Shown here in pieces: positions 9,321 to 18,438 of a DNA stretch of 64,000 bases (its first letter is position 1; the number at the start of each line of letters is the position of its first letter). The notes beneath the pieces were generated by a model, which was not told the DNA's origin, did no database searches, and was given only the letters and a program-made list of their open reading frames with translations. The stretch lies in assembly GCA_965262485.1 (NCBI GenBank), contig OZ253540.1, positions 372,001-436,000 of the forward strand. Reading direction: 5' to 3'. This stretch comes from Bin87 sp965262485 (GTDB lineage: Bacteria; Chloroflexota; Dehalococcoidia; Lucifugimonadales; UBA3495). The position numbers and the translations under genes are program-made.

Positions 9321-9843
9321 CGGTTCAGGATTGGACCGTCGGCGGTTGTTCATGTTGCCTGTCTGCGTATGGGTGGCATCGCCTGCTGGGTATGAGTGTT
9401 CGGGAACGCAGCCGTCCCGGTCGGATGGGTTCATGTCTTCGTGGGATAGCGGTTCGCCGACCTCGGTGGCCGTCGCTAAAGACCTCTCCGTTCCGGTTCC
9501 TTCCCAGCCCCTCAGCGTTGATGTAGAGGGCAGGTCCAGCCACTTTCTCCGGAACAGCTAGGCGTCTGTTGGATGCCAAACGAACCCGGCCTCCCCGATT
9601 GGTTAGGTTGCTCAAAAGTGTTGCACTCTCCTTCGGTGTTGCGATAGATGAAAATAGAAAGAATGGCCTTTGCTTTTTACTCATTTATGATGGAGCGTTT
9701 TGCCTAGTCGCATTGGTGCATTTTGATCTCGTAGTCGACTGAGCAATTGATGTAAGTTTCAGGGGTACACGCCGCCGTCATTGCGCGGGTATGGACGGGT
9801 GTATTGAATCCGGGATGTCAAAGGTGAATCCAAGTCGGTAACT
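9321..9843. other. Intergenic region between divergent genes
   Basis: About 520 bp between the surface-protein promoter region and the sensor kinase. Short frames exist, including a minus-strand frame 9325-9684, but none has a credible start site or recognisable product. I see nothing definite here. Confidence 0.5.
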
Positions 9844-11085
9844 TTGGACACTGGGAGCCTGAACTTGCCCAAGGCTGACATAGGAGCCATCGCGAATCGG
9901 TTTTCGCCGGCCATATGGGCCGACCCTGATGTGGTTCCGTATGCCGCGAGGGTTTCGGTCTGGGGCCGCTGGTTCGTCTGGTTTGTCTCGGCAATCGAAA
10001 TAGCCTACCGACCGGGCTTCTTGTACCCCGACGGCTGGGGGTTCGTGCTCCTGATGGTCCCGCTGACGACGCTGAATGGTCTGGTCCACTTCCGGCTCCT
10101 GACGAACCGGCCCGTGACCTGGCGCTGGATACTGCTCCTGAGCGCCATGGACATAGCCCTGACTACGGCCAGCATCAGCATCGGCCCCGGGTTCGAGAGC
10201 TTCGTCTTCGTGGCCTACTATCCGGCTCTCGCGTTGTTCGTCCTGGTGTTCACGTCCCTTTGGCTCGGCCTGGCTTGGACGACCATGACCGTCGGTGCTT
10301 ATGCGCTCGTAATCTGGACGGCGGACTCCGGTCTCGACGTCGGTGCGGGCGATGAGAAGGTGCTGCTGGGCAGGTTGGCGGCGATGTACGCCCTGGTGGC
10401 GTGCGTCAGTCTCATCACGCGGTTCGAACGCATCAGGAGGCAGGCCGCGGTGGAAAGGGAACGGCAGGTGCAGCAGGAACGCATCCAGTTCTCGCAGGAG
10501 GTTCACGACACGACCGCGCAGACCGCCTACCTGATTTCCCTGGGGATTCACCGGACCAGGGAGCTGGCCGGCAATTCAAACCAGGAGCTGGTAGCCGCTC
10601 TGGATGAGACCTCGGAGCTGTCCAGGTCGGCCATGTGGGAGCTGAGACGCCCCATTGACGTGGGCCGCATCTTCGAGGGCCGGGAGTTGGGACGGGTGCT
10701 GTGGTCGCACTGTGCGACATTTGAGAGGATCACCGCCGTCCCGGCCAAGATGTTGCAGTCGGGGACGGAGCCCCCGCTCACCACGGAGGTCAGAGCCCGC
10801 CTGTTCTCCATAGCGCACAACGCGCTGACCAACGCCTTCCGGCACGCCCGTCCTGGCAGCGTCGAGGTCAGGCTCAGCTTCGAGGCTGACCACATCCGGC
10901 TGTCCGTCTCGGACGACGGCGTGGGCCTCCCTGACGATTACGCCGAGCGCGGCCGCGGCTTCGACGGCATGAGGGCGGACGCTGAACGGATGGGAGGAAG
11001 GCTCATCGTGGAGAGCGGTGTGGGGGAAGGCGGAACGACCATTGCTTGCGTGGTCCCCCACGAAGCGGATCAAAGAGGAGGCTGA
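9844..11085 (+). CDS. Membrane sensor histidine kinase, NarL/DesK type (HisKA_3)
   Basis: About 413 residues. The N-terminal half is hydrophobic with four to six membrane segments (about residues 35-200; for example GFVLLMVPLTTLNGLV and ALALFVLVFTSLWLGL), so it probably senses a membrane or small-molecule signal. A HisKA_3 dimerisation domain follows, with the phospho-acceptor histidine in EVHDTTAQTAYL (about residue 220). The HATPase domain has an N-box-like segment (LFSIAHNALTNAFRHA), a G1 box (DDGVGLP) and a glycine-rich lid (GVGEGGTT). It would phosphorylate the response regulator that starts 1 bp after its stop. The start used is TTG at 9844 without a good ribosome site, so the true start may be slightly downstream. 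Confidence 0.88.
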   Translation: MDTGSLNLPKADIGAIANRFSPAIWADPDVVPYAARVSVWGRWFVWFVSAIEIAYRPGFLYPDGWGFVLLMVPLTTLNGLVHFRLLTNRPVTWRWILLLSAMDIALTTASISIGPGFESFVFVAYYPALALFVLVFTSLWLGLAWTTMTVGAYALVIWTADSGLDVGAGDEKVLLGRLAAMYALVACVSLITRFERIRRQAAVERERQVQQERIQFSQEVHDTTAQTAYLISLGIHRTRELAGNSNQELVAALDETSELSRSAMWELRRPIDVGRIFEGRELGRVLWSHCATFERITAVPAKMLQSGTEPPLTTEVRARLFSIAHNALTNAFRHARPGSVEVRLSFEADHIRLSVSDDGVGLPDDYAERGRGFDGMRADAERMGGRLIVESGVGEGGTTIACVVPHEADQRGG

Positions 11086-11086
11086 T

Positions 11087-11761
11087 ATGTCAACAGTGGG
11101 TCGGATCAGGGTGATGGTGGTCGACGACCATCCGATTATGAGGAACGGCTTGCGGGATACGCTGGAAGCATCGGGCCGATTCGAGGTGGTCGGGCAGGCC
11201 AAGGATGGTGAGGAGGCGTTGAGTACCGTCGCGGGTATTGAGCCGGACGTCATCGTCATGGATGTGATCATGCCGAACATGGACGGCATTGATGCCTGTC
11301 GGGAGATCATGGAGCTGCTGCCCAAGACGCGGGTCCTGATGCTGACGGCCTCGACTGAGGAGGATGCGGTGATAGAGGCGGTCGCCGCCGGCGCGACGGG
11401 GTACCTTCAGAAGTATTCACGACCGGAGGAATTGGTGGAAGCCCTTCTGGACGTGGCAGAAGGACGGTTGCGAATACCTAGCGAGGTGGTGCGGGAGGTC
11501 TTCAGCATGATTCGAGGCGACCGTACGCTCGCCTTCCGTCGGGCCTCGGGCAATCTGACGGCGCTGGAGCGGGAAACCCTGACGCTGTTCGCCAGCGGCA
11601 AGTCTTACACCGAGATCGCCGAGGCGAGGGGCATCACCACGGTGACCGTCCGCAATACCCTCTACCGCACCCAGGACAAGCTGGGCATCGGGACGAAACA
11701 GGAACTCGTGGTCTGGGCGGTTCGCAACGGCCTGGTGAACGACGCGGCGGTGGGCGGTTGA
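11087..11761 (+). CDS. NarL/FixJ-family response regulator
   Basis: 224 residues. ATG at 11087 has AGGAGG upstream and lies 1 bp after the kinase stop; an upstream in-frame start at 11018 would run inside the kinase gene. The receiver domain has the acidic pair in VVDDHP (about 10-14), the phospho-acceptor aspartate in VIVMDVIMPNMDG (about 55), and the conserved threonine and lysine regions (MLTAS, YLQKYS). The C-terminal LuxR-type helix-turn-helix is LTALERETLTLFASGKSYTE through TVTVRNTLYRTQDKLGI. It is a DNA-binding regulator acting with the kinase; targets are unknown, although the transporter just downstream is a natural candidate. Confidence 0.92.
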   Translation: MSTVGRIRVMVVDDHPIMRNGLRDTLEASGRFEVVGQAKDGEEALSTVAGIEPDVIVMDVIMPNMDGIDACREIMELLPKTRVLMLTASTEEDAVIEAVAAGATGYLQKYSRPEELVEALLDVAEGRLRIPSEVVREVFSMIRGDRTLAFRRASGNLTALERETLTLFASGKSYTEIAEARGITTVTVRNTLYRTQDKLGIGTKQELVVWAVRNGLVNDAAVGG

Positions 11762-11848
11762 CTCCCACGCAATGCAGGCAGGGCAGCCAGCCAGGAAACG
11801 GGCCGGCTCAACTAGTAGACCACCATCATTCATTGAAAGGAGGATATA

Positions 11849-12352
11849 TTGTCGTCAGGCAGAGTGGTTGGGACTTGGCGCGGCCGGGCGATCCTGCTGA
11901 TGCTGGTGTCGGTGTTGGTATACTCGCTGGCCCCACTGGCGGTGTCCTGGTCCGGCGTGTCGGAGCGGCCGTTCCTGTTCAGCGCATTTTTGCAGACCGG
12001 TGGGATGTTGGGATACATCCTGCTATTGAGGTTCGCTTACCGTCCTTTGGTCGTTAACCGGAAGGTGTGGTCTCTGGTAGCTCGGCGTCTGCTGCGTTGG
12101 CCGATGCTAGCTGGGGCGGCGAGCGGATTCGACTACGCGTTGTTCGTGTGGTCGACCAGATTCGTGGATGTAGGGGTGGCGGCGGTTTTGTTCGAGGTGT
12201 GGCCGCTTCTGCTAGTCGCAGCTACTGGTTGGTGGTTTCGAAGCGAAGGTCGGTTCGGCCGGATTACCCTGACGATGGGCCTGCTGTTGGCGGGCGGTTT
12301 GGTGGGCAGTGCACTGGTTGCGGTGAGCCAAGGCGGTCTGGCTAGCGTCTAG
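11849..12352 (+). pseudogene. DMT/EamA-type transporter, N-terminal half, ended by in-frame TAG
   Basis: 167 residues from a TTG start a few bases after a strong GAAAGGAGG site. There are about five hydrophobic segments (ILLMLVSVLVYSLAPLAV, GGMLGYILLLRFAY, VGVAAVLFEVWPLLLVAA, GLLLAGGLVGSALVAV), as in the first half of an EamA drug/metabolite transporter. The TAG at 12350-12352 is followed in the same frame by another membrane-rich ORF (12365-12874), so the two look like one gene with a nonsense codon. The motif VGVAAVLFEVWPLL matches the conserved end of the first EamA repeat. Substrate unknown. Confidence 0.7.
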
Positions 12353-12364
12353 CCGAGGGCTGGC

Positions 12365-12874
12365 GTGGCATTTGGGCTTGTGCTGGCGCTGGGGTCCGCG
12401 GTGGCGGTGGCCTTGGCGGCGGGACTGTTCCGGTGGGGGGCCGACCTGGGCGTCGCGGTGGCGCCGTATGCCGGCACTCGCTATGGGACGGTGGCCCTGG
12501 AGATGTTCGGGATAGCGGCGGGGATCGTGGTGGCCGACCTGGTGGCGATGGCGGTGAATCTGGCCGTGGGGTGGGCAGTGGGGGAAACTCTGGAGTGGTC
12601 GGATGTTGCACTGGGCCTGGTGGGCGGCGTCTTGGTCTACACAGTGGCCAGCGTCGCTTGGCGTCTGGCGAATGTGTTGACCGACGATCTGGCGGTGAAT
12701 GGGTTGGCATATCTGTCACCGTTGCTGGCGCTGGGGTGGCTGCAGGCTTTCCGGAGCATCTCGGTGGCCCGGCTGGACCTCCTGCTAGCGGGCGCAGTCG
12801 TGGTGATGTCGTGCAACCTGCTGTCGAGTCTGGGCGTGGGACGCAGGTCGGTTCCCAGCCGAGACGATGGCTGA
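12365..12874 (+). pseudogene. DMT/EamA-type transporter, C-terminal half
   Basis: 169 residues in the same frame as 11849-12352, with only the TAG and four sense codons between them. There are about five membrane segments, including FGLVLALGSAVAVALAAGLF, LVGGVLVYTVASVAWRLA and LAYLSPLLALGWL; the last resembles the conserved end of the second EamA repeat. A GTG at 12365 could start translation, but no ribosome site supports it. The half-proteins could be made separately, made by readthrough, or not made at all. Confidence 0.65.
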
Positions 12875-13000
12875 CATAGTGGGATGGACGCTGCCCAAAG
12901 TTTTTCTCGCGAGATGGCCTGAAGTCGGCTTCTTTTGGTGGGATTTGCGGTCAGTGTCATCTTGATTCCATGGTGGATCGTTACGACGACAAGTTGTCCT
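12875..13000. other. Short spacer before the 126-bp repeat
   Basis: No gene or hairpin seen. Confidence 0.4.
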
Positions 13001-13126
13001 AGTTGTTGCCTTTCGGCTGGCGAGGGTGCCGTGACTTGTGATGCTTCTCAGCGCACGTGGGGCACGAGTTAGTCCGGGTATGGAAGTTTATACGAACGTC
13101 GGCGGGGTCTATCCCCGTGCGTGCGG
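13001..13126 (-). repeat. 126-bp direct repeat, copy 1 (encodes a zinc-ribbon-like tail)
   Basis: It matches 13848-13973 with few differences. Read on the minus strand it encodes GIDPADVRINFHTRTNSCPT followed by CAEKHHKSRHPRQPKGNN and a TAG. Several differences between the copies are silent third-base changes, which suggests former coding selection. The CxxC pair is intact in this copy. It is probably the 3' end of a lost gene. Confidence 0.75.
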
Positions 13127-13215
13127 AGTAGATCCATTTAACTCATCTGAAATATGCTAGATGCTCCAATGTTGTTGGAGCATCAGGCCGATTTACAGTC
13201 AGGAGGTGAATCAAG

Positions 13216-13608
13216 GTGACAAACTCAGCAAGATCTTCCGTGAATTTGGATTTGATCGGCGAAATATTCACAGCGATAGCAAACGAACGGGCATCGTTGG
13301 TGTCAGAGAGGTTCGCATCAGATTATCCCGGCGAGGATGTTGTTGCACACGTTGCAGCGTTCTTGGACCCCAAGCTGGTCGTTCTTATGGAAGATGCGAT
13401 ACCAAGGCCACCGATTCCGGCGGTGAAGCCCGCGGTTCGCGAACTGGCCGAGAAAATTCGCAATTCCGGCGGCTGGAAGGTGGTGGTGGGAAGATACGGT
13501 ATTGACAAGATCCTGCTCGGAATCGCTGTAAGGGAAGCCGCCGACCGTTCCGACGAAATTACGGAGGCAGTTGAGGCCCTCATCCAACAGTTGATGTCGG
13601 TTTTGTGA
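13216..13608 (+). CDS. Hypothetical protein flanked by direct repeats
   Basis: 130 residues. GTG at 13216 has AGGAGG nine bases upstream. The protein is soluble and helical, with no signal peptide. A proline-rich middle (IPRPPIPAVKP) separates two helical parts, and the C-terminal segment is WKVVVGRYGIDKILLGIAVREA. I do not recognise the family. It sits alone between two 126-bp direct repeats and may be a cargo gene of a small cassette; this is inference only. Confidence 0.6.
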   Translation: MTNSARSSVNLDLIGEIFTAIANERASLVSERFASDYPGEDVVAHVAAFLDPKLVVLMEDAIPRPPIPAVKPAVRELAEKIRNSGGWKVVVGRYGIDKILLGIAVREAADRSDEITEAVEALIQQLMSVL

Positions 13609-14427
13609 AGGCTTCCAAGCTCGCTAATGAGACTAAACTAAAGCCAAGGTGGGATGTACATTTAAGTGGCGATGATGATCAGCTGGGTTAAGCCCGTGAA
13701 TCCCTCTCATCCGTACTTGGAGAACGACCCTGCTCCGTCGTTTGAGCCCCACCATCTGCGCATTTCACCTTGACTTTAGTTTAGGAGGACGATCCGGTGC
13801 CGTCGACTGACTTCATGCATATGCACATTTCACCTTGGTATTAGTTTAGTTGTTGCCTTTCGGCTGGCGAGGGCGCCGTGACTTGTGATGCTTCTCAGCG
13901 CGCGTGGGGCACGAGTTTGTCCGGGTATGAAAGTTTATACGAGCCTCGGCGGGGTCTATCCCCGTGCGTGCGGCTTTCCTGAGGTCGTCGCTAGTCGGCG
14001 ACAGGTCCATTGTGCCAATGGCGGGTGAGTCCGCAGGACGGGCTGGTGTCAGCAATTCTGGGTGCGTGGCTATCTACTCATGGTTGGGTGGGTTTGCTCG
14101 CGTTACGTGGCGGTTTCGCGAAGTATGTGAGCCGAAATCCTGACGCTGAACGGGGGCCGGAAATTCGGGCCCTCTGGTAACTGTTCAGACTTCCGGGGAT
14201 CTGCCGACTATTCGGCCTCTTGTGGAGGGGCAACCAAGTACGGAATTTCCACTGCAAACCGTTTCCGTCCCCTCAAACGTGAACAGTTACGCCCTCTGTG
14301 TACGGCTTGTACAACGCTGCGTGGGACTGTACAAAGGAGGTTATCCGTCGGCTTAAAGGGGTAACGTGCTGGATGCGGTGGTCAACGTCTGTTGTTGTCG
14401 TTTCGGAGCTTATTCTTGGGGGTGAAT
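13609..14427. other. Repeat-rich intergenic region
   Basis: About 820 bp without a convincing gene. It contains a 20-bp inverted repeat: ACTAAACTAAAGCCAAGGTG at 13632-13651 and its near-complement at 13831-13850 (18 of 20), with a third related copy at 13766-13783. Copy 2 of the 126-bp repeat follows at 13848-13973. The rest (13974-14427) shows nothing I can name. Confidence 0.55.
13848..13973 (-). repeat. 126-bp direct repeat, copy 2
   Basis: Partner of 13001-13126. On the minus strand it encodes GIDPAEARINFHTRTNSCPT followed by RAEKHHKSRRPRQPKGNN and a TAA. Here the second cysteine of the CxxC pair has become arginine. It lies in a short open frame (13846-14055) that is not a convincing gene. 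Confidence 0.75.
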
Positions 14428-14916
14428 ATGGTGAATCCCAGTGCTGAAATGTTCATGGTACGTGCAGGAAAGGATGGCGTGGTGCCGCCGCGATTTTTGA
14501 ATAAAGGCGTTGCATACATCGGATGGGGCAGTGTGGGCCCCGTTGCTCCTACGGACAGTAAGGAAGACATCAGGCGGTGTTTGGATAGGATGGATCCGAT
14601 TCAAGGACCTGGCGCACGTCCCAACATCGTGGGTATGCTGAGGCGATTCTGTTGCGAGATCGGAGTGGGTGACACTTTGGTTACGTACGACCCTCGAACG
14701 CGGCAATATCACCTGGGCATCGTCACATCCGATGCTGATATTCGACTGACTGCTTGGCATGATGACTACGTAGAACGTGGCTATGTGCGCTCAGTGGACT
14801 GGGTGCAAGTGTTGAGCCGGGATAGTTTGTCGGTGGCAACCCGTAACGGGCTGAATGGTCAGCTCAGCTGCTTCAAGGTGTCTGACGGAGTGAGGCGGGA
14901 GTTGCTGGAGGGTTGA
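14428..14916 (+). CDS. Orphan Mrr-N-like (restriction-system N-terminal, PUA-type) domain protein
   Basis: 162 residues from ATG 14428, which follows a GGGGGTGAAT ribosome site. The N-terminal MFMVRAGKDGVVPPRFLNKG, then VAYIGWGSVG and later GVGDTLVTYDPRTRQYHLG, resembles the N-terminal domain of Mrr-like restriction proteins (pattern MVRAG, IGWG, VTYDP..Y.vG). In those proteins a PD-(D/E)XK nuclease domain usually follows; here the gene stops without one. It may be a modified-base reader, a truncated gene, or a partner of another effector. No neighbour is obviously co-transcribed. Confidence 0.6.
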   Translation: MVNPSAEMFMVRAGKDGVVPPRFLNKGVAYIGWGSVGPVAPTDSKEDIRRCLDRMDPIQGPGARPNIVGMLRRFCCEIGVGDTLVTYDPRTRQYHLGIVTSDADIRLTAWHDDYVERGYVRSVDWVQVLSRDSLSVATRNGLNGQLSCFKVSDGVRRELLEG

Positions 14917-15938
14917 GCTCGTCTGCCGGTGTGGGCGGCGGCCGGAGTCGCAGAAGGGCTGGATTGCTGCCGTAGACAGCTCATGGGTTCGTTTCAGGGA
15001 CGCTGGAGTGCTTTTGTTCCCTTTCGTTACTTGAGGGCGTCTATGAGCCTTTTGAACGCAGGCAGTGGCGGCTGTTGTCTTCGTTGGTCCGCGATGGCTT
15101 CAACGGCCGCGTATCGTCAGGTGGGTGATGAACGGCACGGCCGCTGCGCTCTGGTCTCACCCCCATGTTGTGGAGACGGCGGCGAAGTACTGACGGGATC
15201 CCGACAAAAAGCTGGCCGCCTCTTTGGTAGGAAAGGCCGCTGTGGTAAATGAGCACGGCGGCACACGCACGAGTTAGACACCTTGAATGGAGACGGGCAT
15301 ACCCTCGCAAGGATCGCCTAGAGGCCTATGGCGTGGTCTTTGACTGCACGAATCTGCGCTCTGGGGCCGTTTTGCGTGCTAGGTGTAAAATTGCTAAGGC
15401 GACCAGGAAAATAGGCCTGAGAGCGCGGATTGGTGCCACGTATGGCCGGTCTGTTCGCTTTGGGGCAGAGCCTTTTCCATGCCTTTTGGTCAAGATCAGA
15501 AGACCTTGGCGCCGGATATTTTTGGTTGCGTTCATGTCGGTCAGCCCCCTCCCGGGCTTGGCGAGGACGGTTCGTGAGCACGGGAAACGGCAAGACAGTC
15601 CGGCACCAGACACATCTACAGGGTGCATGCACTCAAGAACAACGGCGTCAGATCCGACTACACCAACCCCGCCCGAATAACGGTGCCGTGAGAACAGCTA
15701 ATACGACAAACCGAACCACGTGGAAACTCGCCACCGTACTTTCGAACGGTACGGTGGCCAATTCATCACCCGGTAGGAAACCGCTATCCGATCGTGCTGA
15801 GAAATCGCGATAGAGGATACAAATACGACCTGTGACAGCGATTTAAGCCCTTGGACGACTCACAAAGTCATCCAAGGCTCAAAACCAGTCTGAGAGCGCG
15901 TATTTACCATTCCCTTGGCAGCAAGCAGCACCAGTCGG
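14917..15938. other. Non-coding stretch with relics
   Basis: No confident gene. 15197-15230 resembles 16289-16322 (the part of the IS1182-type relic encoding QRGGRLFVGNPV), so it is probably a second, smaller relic in the same orientation. A 10-bp perfect stem (15730-15739 with 15749-15758, GCCACCGTAC) forms a hairpin without a T-run. Open frames at 15249-15680 and on the minus strand are low-quality and were not called. Confidence 0.5.
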
Positions 15939-16457
15939 AACCGCGCCCCGACCCAGGATGTAGGTGGTGTCCAGCGCCACCCGCATCCCACGCTTTTTCA
16001 GGTAGCCCGACTGCCGAGCCAGGCGTAGGCTGCCCTCGAATACCTCCCGCACCTTGTCGTGCAGTATCAGCTGCGCCCGGAACATCTGCAGCGTACTCTT
16101 GGCAAAGGGTCTATCCTCAATCTCAATCCCCAACGCCACCTTCCACCGGATGTCGAAGTCAGCCCTCGCCTTGGCCTCGGCGTCGCTCACCTTGTCGTAG
16201 GTCTGCAACAGCAGCGCCGTGGCCAGCAGGCTGGGCGGCACGCTGTCCCGGCTATTGTCCGGATGCGTTACTGGGTTGGGCTGTACCGGGTTACCGACAA
16301 AAAGCCGCCCGCCCCGTTGGTCGGTGGCGGCCGGCGGTGCCCCACAAGCCAAGCTCAGCGCTCGCAGGCAGCTCCCCTTGCACCAACCTACCAGACAAAA
16401 GGCATCGTAAAATAGAAATACCAAACGCCACCGTCTCCACGTCACTTCTGGTACCAT
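15939..16457 (-). pseudogene. IS1182-type transposase fragment
   Basis: The minus-strand frame encodes SVPPSLLATALLLQTYDKVS, then RADFDIRWKVALGIEIEDRP, STLQMFRAQLILHDKVREVF and finally MRVALDTTYILGRGAV. This is the N-terminal part of IS1182-family transposases, up to the region holding the first catalytic aspartate (ALDTT). After GRGAV the protein diverges, and the catalytic C-terminal half is missing. The first 25 residues of the frame do not fit the family either. No terminal inverted repeats were found, so this is an inactive relic. Confidence 0.8.
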
Positions 16458-16513
16458 TGTGTCTCTAAACCAAACTCCAAACGCTTTACAACGCTAAGCA
16501 AGGCTGTTTCACC

Positions 16514-17068
16514 ATGACCGCTTTCCAAAACGCGAACGCAGGGGCAGGTCATGTCCCCAGAGATCTCCACGTCTTCGCAAACGATGCACACGCCAGGGCA
16601 GGCAATCCGCCCTCAAACATATCAGGGTTGAAGGCTCAACGGCTTTTAGCCGTTCAACCCGAAGATCGACTTCTCTCATTGATGCGGCCAAGAGGCTCGT
16701 TCACCGAGGACGAAATCCGTGAAGCAGAAACCATCGTGGCCAATTTCATCAGTCCTACCGCAAACCGGGAGATCCTCGAACTAGCCGGGCAATTCGTAGA
16801 CCAAGGCCTCGACCCGGCCGACATACCCGACGCGTGGATCACCGAAGAGCGCAACAGTGAGCTCTGGAAGGCTCTCGAAGCCAGCCAGATATTCGACAAA
16901 AAGATGATATTCGCCTACGCATGCATCGAACTCTTCCAAGTGGCCTTGGCCAATTACAGCATCCAGCAAAGACGTCGCCGTACCAAGCGGGACTTCACCA
17001 ACCATCCACCCACCGCTGAGGAACTCGAGTCCGAAGCCGAATTTGCCTCTACGTTGACACACGAGTAG
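16514..17068 (+). CDS. Hypothetical protein upstream of a PemK-like gene
   Basis: 184 residues starting at ATG 16514. The sequence is hydrophilic and mostly helical after residue 60 (SFTEDEIREAETIVANFISP), with an arginine/lysine-rich stretch (SIQQRRRRTKRD) near residues 155-166 and an acidic tail (TAEELESEAEFASTLTHE). I do not recognise the family. Its stop lies about 20 bp before the first PemK-like residues of the next gene, and its charged C-terminal tail is where an antitoxin would carry a toxin-binding segment. The antitoxin role is only a contextual guess. Confidence 0.6.
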   Translation: MTAFQNANAGAGHVPRDLHVFANDAHARAGNPPSNISGLKAQRLLAVQPEDRLLSLMRPRGSFTEDEIREAETIVANFISPTANREILELAGQFVDQGLDPADIPDAWITEERNSELWKALEASQIFDKKMIFAYACIELFQVALANYSIQQRRRRTKRDFTNHPPTAEELESEAEFASTLTHE

Positions 17069-17087
17069 AGAGACGCCGGAGGCGCCG

Positions 17088-17762
17088 CGAGGACACGTCT
17101 TCTACTACAACTTCGGCCCCGTAAGCGGGGCCGAACTGGCGGACAACCGCGCAGCCCTAATAATCAGCAACGACGACACCAACTCCGGGCGCCGAAACTA
17201 CATCGCCCTGCCCACCTCCCAATCCGAACCACCAGTAGGCCAACGCAGTAACCACGTGCACATCGCAGATTCGGACGATTGGGCTTCCATACAAAAGATC
17301 ACGACCGTCGATCTCAAGTCCTTAGGCGATTACATAGGCGAAGCCAATCAGGACGAGCTTCGCCTGGTAGTCACCGCTATCCAGAAACGCCTGGGGACGT
17401 CCCCCAAGGATGGTACCATTGAAACGGCCGAAGGGCTTCAATGCATCCGCCCAGGCACCGTGTTTCAAACCAACCTTACCAACCACCATGGCACAGAGAT
17501 ACCCTCTACCTTAGCCATAATCGATTACAACGACGGAAACAAAGTGGCCCTCACGGTACGATTGCACTTCCCGCCCAAGGCGCCAAACTCGCGAATTTCG
17601 GTCCCAGTGACAATCCAATCAACCGGACAGCCGGGATCGGCGATGGTCAACCAGATAAGACCAATCCATCTCCCCGAATACGACCTCTCCGAGTTTGAAG
17701 ATATCTACCCTAATGACGTCGTAAACATCGTAGACCGGTTGCTCACTGTAATCGACGAATAG
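17088..17762 (+). CDS. PemK/MazF-fold protein lacking a canonical start codon
   Basis: The frame is open from 17058 (after a TGA at 17055-17057) to TAG at 17760-17762. The family resemblance starts right at the beginning: RGHVFYYNFGPVSGAELADN and then RAALIISNDD and YIALPTSQSEPP, matching the PemK/MazF pattern of RGdvy..dfgp..G.E...RPalVisnD. The first ATG/GTG/TTG in frame is a GTG at 17256, which would remove most of the PemK core. There is a GGAGG at 17077-17081 at a suitable distance from 17088-17091, but no standard start codon follows it. The 110-residue C-terminal extension (from about TSPKDGTIET) is not typical of MazF. Possible readings are a non-AUG start, a frameshift from the upstream gene, or a sequence error. 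Confidence 0.6.
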   Translation, partial: RGHVFYYNFGPVSGAELADNRAALIISNDDTNSGRRNYIALPTSQSEPPVGQRSNHVHIADSDDWASIQKITTVDLKSLGDYIGEANQDELRLVVTAIQKRLGTSPKDGTIETAEGLQCIRPGTVFQTNLTNHHGTEIPSTLAIIDYNDGNKVALTVRLHFPPKAPNSRISVPVTIQSTGQPGSAMVNQIRPIHLPEYDLSEFEDIYPNDVVNIVDRLLTVIDE

Positions 17763-18438
17763 ACTACATGAGCCCACCGCTCGACAGCCGAAAACCCGTC
17801 CAAGTCCAAGCCGACAGGAAAACGCCTGTCTTTTCTCGTTTCCGCCCACAAACGGCACCGAGAAACCATAGGACATACGACCATTCGCTAACGCCCTAGT
17901 TCAAGGCCAACTACAAGAGACGGGACCACCGACCCTCGCACTTCAACCGCCCCCAGTGGCGCATAAACCATCCATTCTCCAGCCGCCGCGAAGTTACCAT
18001 CAGGCCACCGTTGGCCGGGTCATCCCACGGTCTAATCACCACCATGTAGTGCCAATTTGTTGTACAACTTCGACCACCGTCTGCCCGCTGTACACCAGCA
18101 ACGCGCCATACACGCCCGGCCGCAAAAGCGGTCAATTGACCTACAAAAGGTGTCATGGCCCAATGACCGTGTGCGGAGCGGAAGGAAAAACACCCTCGCG
18201 CCATCAGGAGGGTGGCGGACATAGTTGCACCCTTCTCGATCACTCACCCATGGCGTCCCTCAACTCGCCATCGTCCCCTCCAACTCTTACTGGTCGTATT
18301 CTCCTTCGTTTCGACTGATGCTCTCACAGCGTCGCTGCTGTGCGATGAGGGTGGGGGTCGGGTAAGTGGGTGTTGCGTGGTTGCTGGTAGCCGTGGTGGG
18401 CTGCTGGTCGTCGTTTACGCTGGGCTTCCGGCAAAGAA
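17763..18438. other. Intergenic region, nothing certain
   Basis: About 680 bp. A minus-strand frame (17911-18243, 110 residues) is the only sizeable ORF, but it lacks recognisable motifs and a good start. I see no repeats. Confidence 0.45.

Noticed and set aside
9325..9684. 119-codon minus-strand frame between the surface gene and the kinase
   Set aside because: Composition is arginine-rich in the way of chance frames in GC-rich DNA, with no motif or supported start.
9844..9846. An ATG at 9815 as start of the histidine kinase
   Set aside because: It is out of frame and meets a stop after eight codons; the TTG at 9844 is the first in-frame start.
15249..15813. Open frames on both strands around 15.25-15.81 kb
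   Set aside because: Several overlapping frames of similar quality, none with a good start site or recognisable motif.
17911..18243. 110-codon minus-strand frame
   Set aside because: No ribosome site, no motif, and overlapping frames on the other strand of equal quality.
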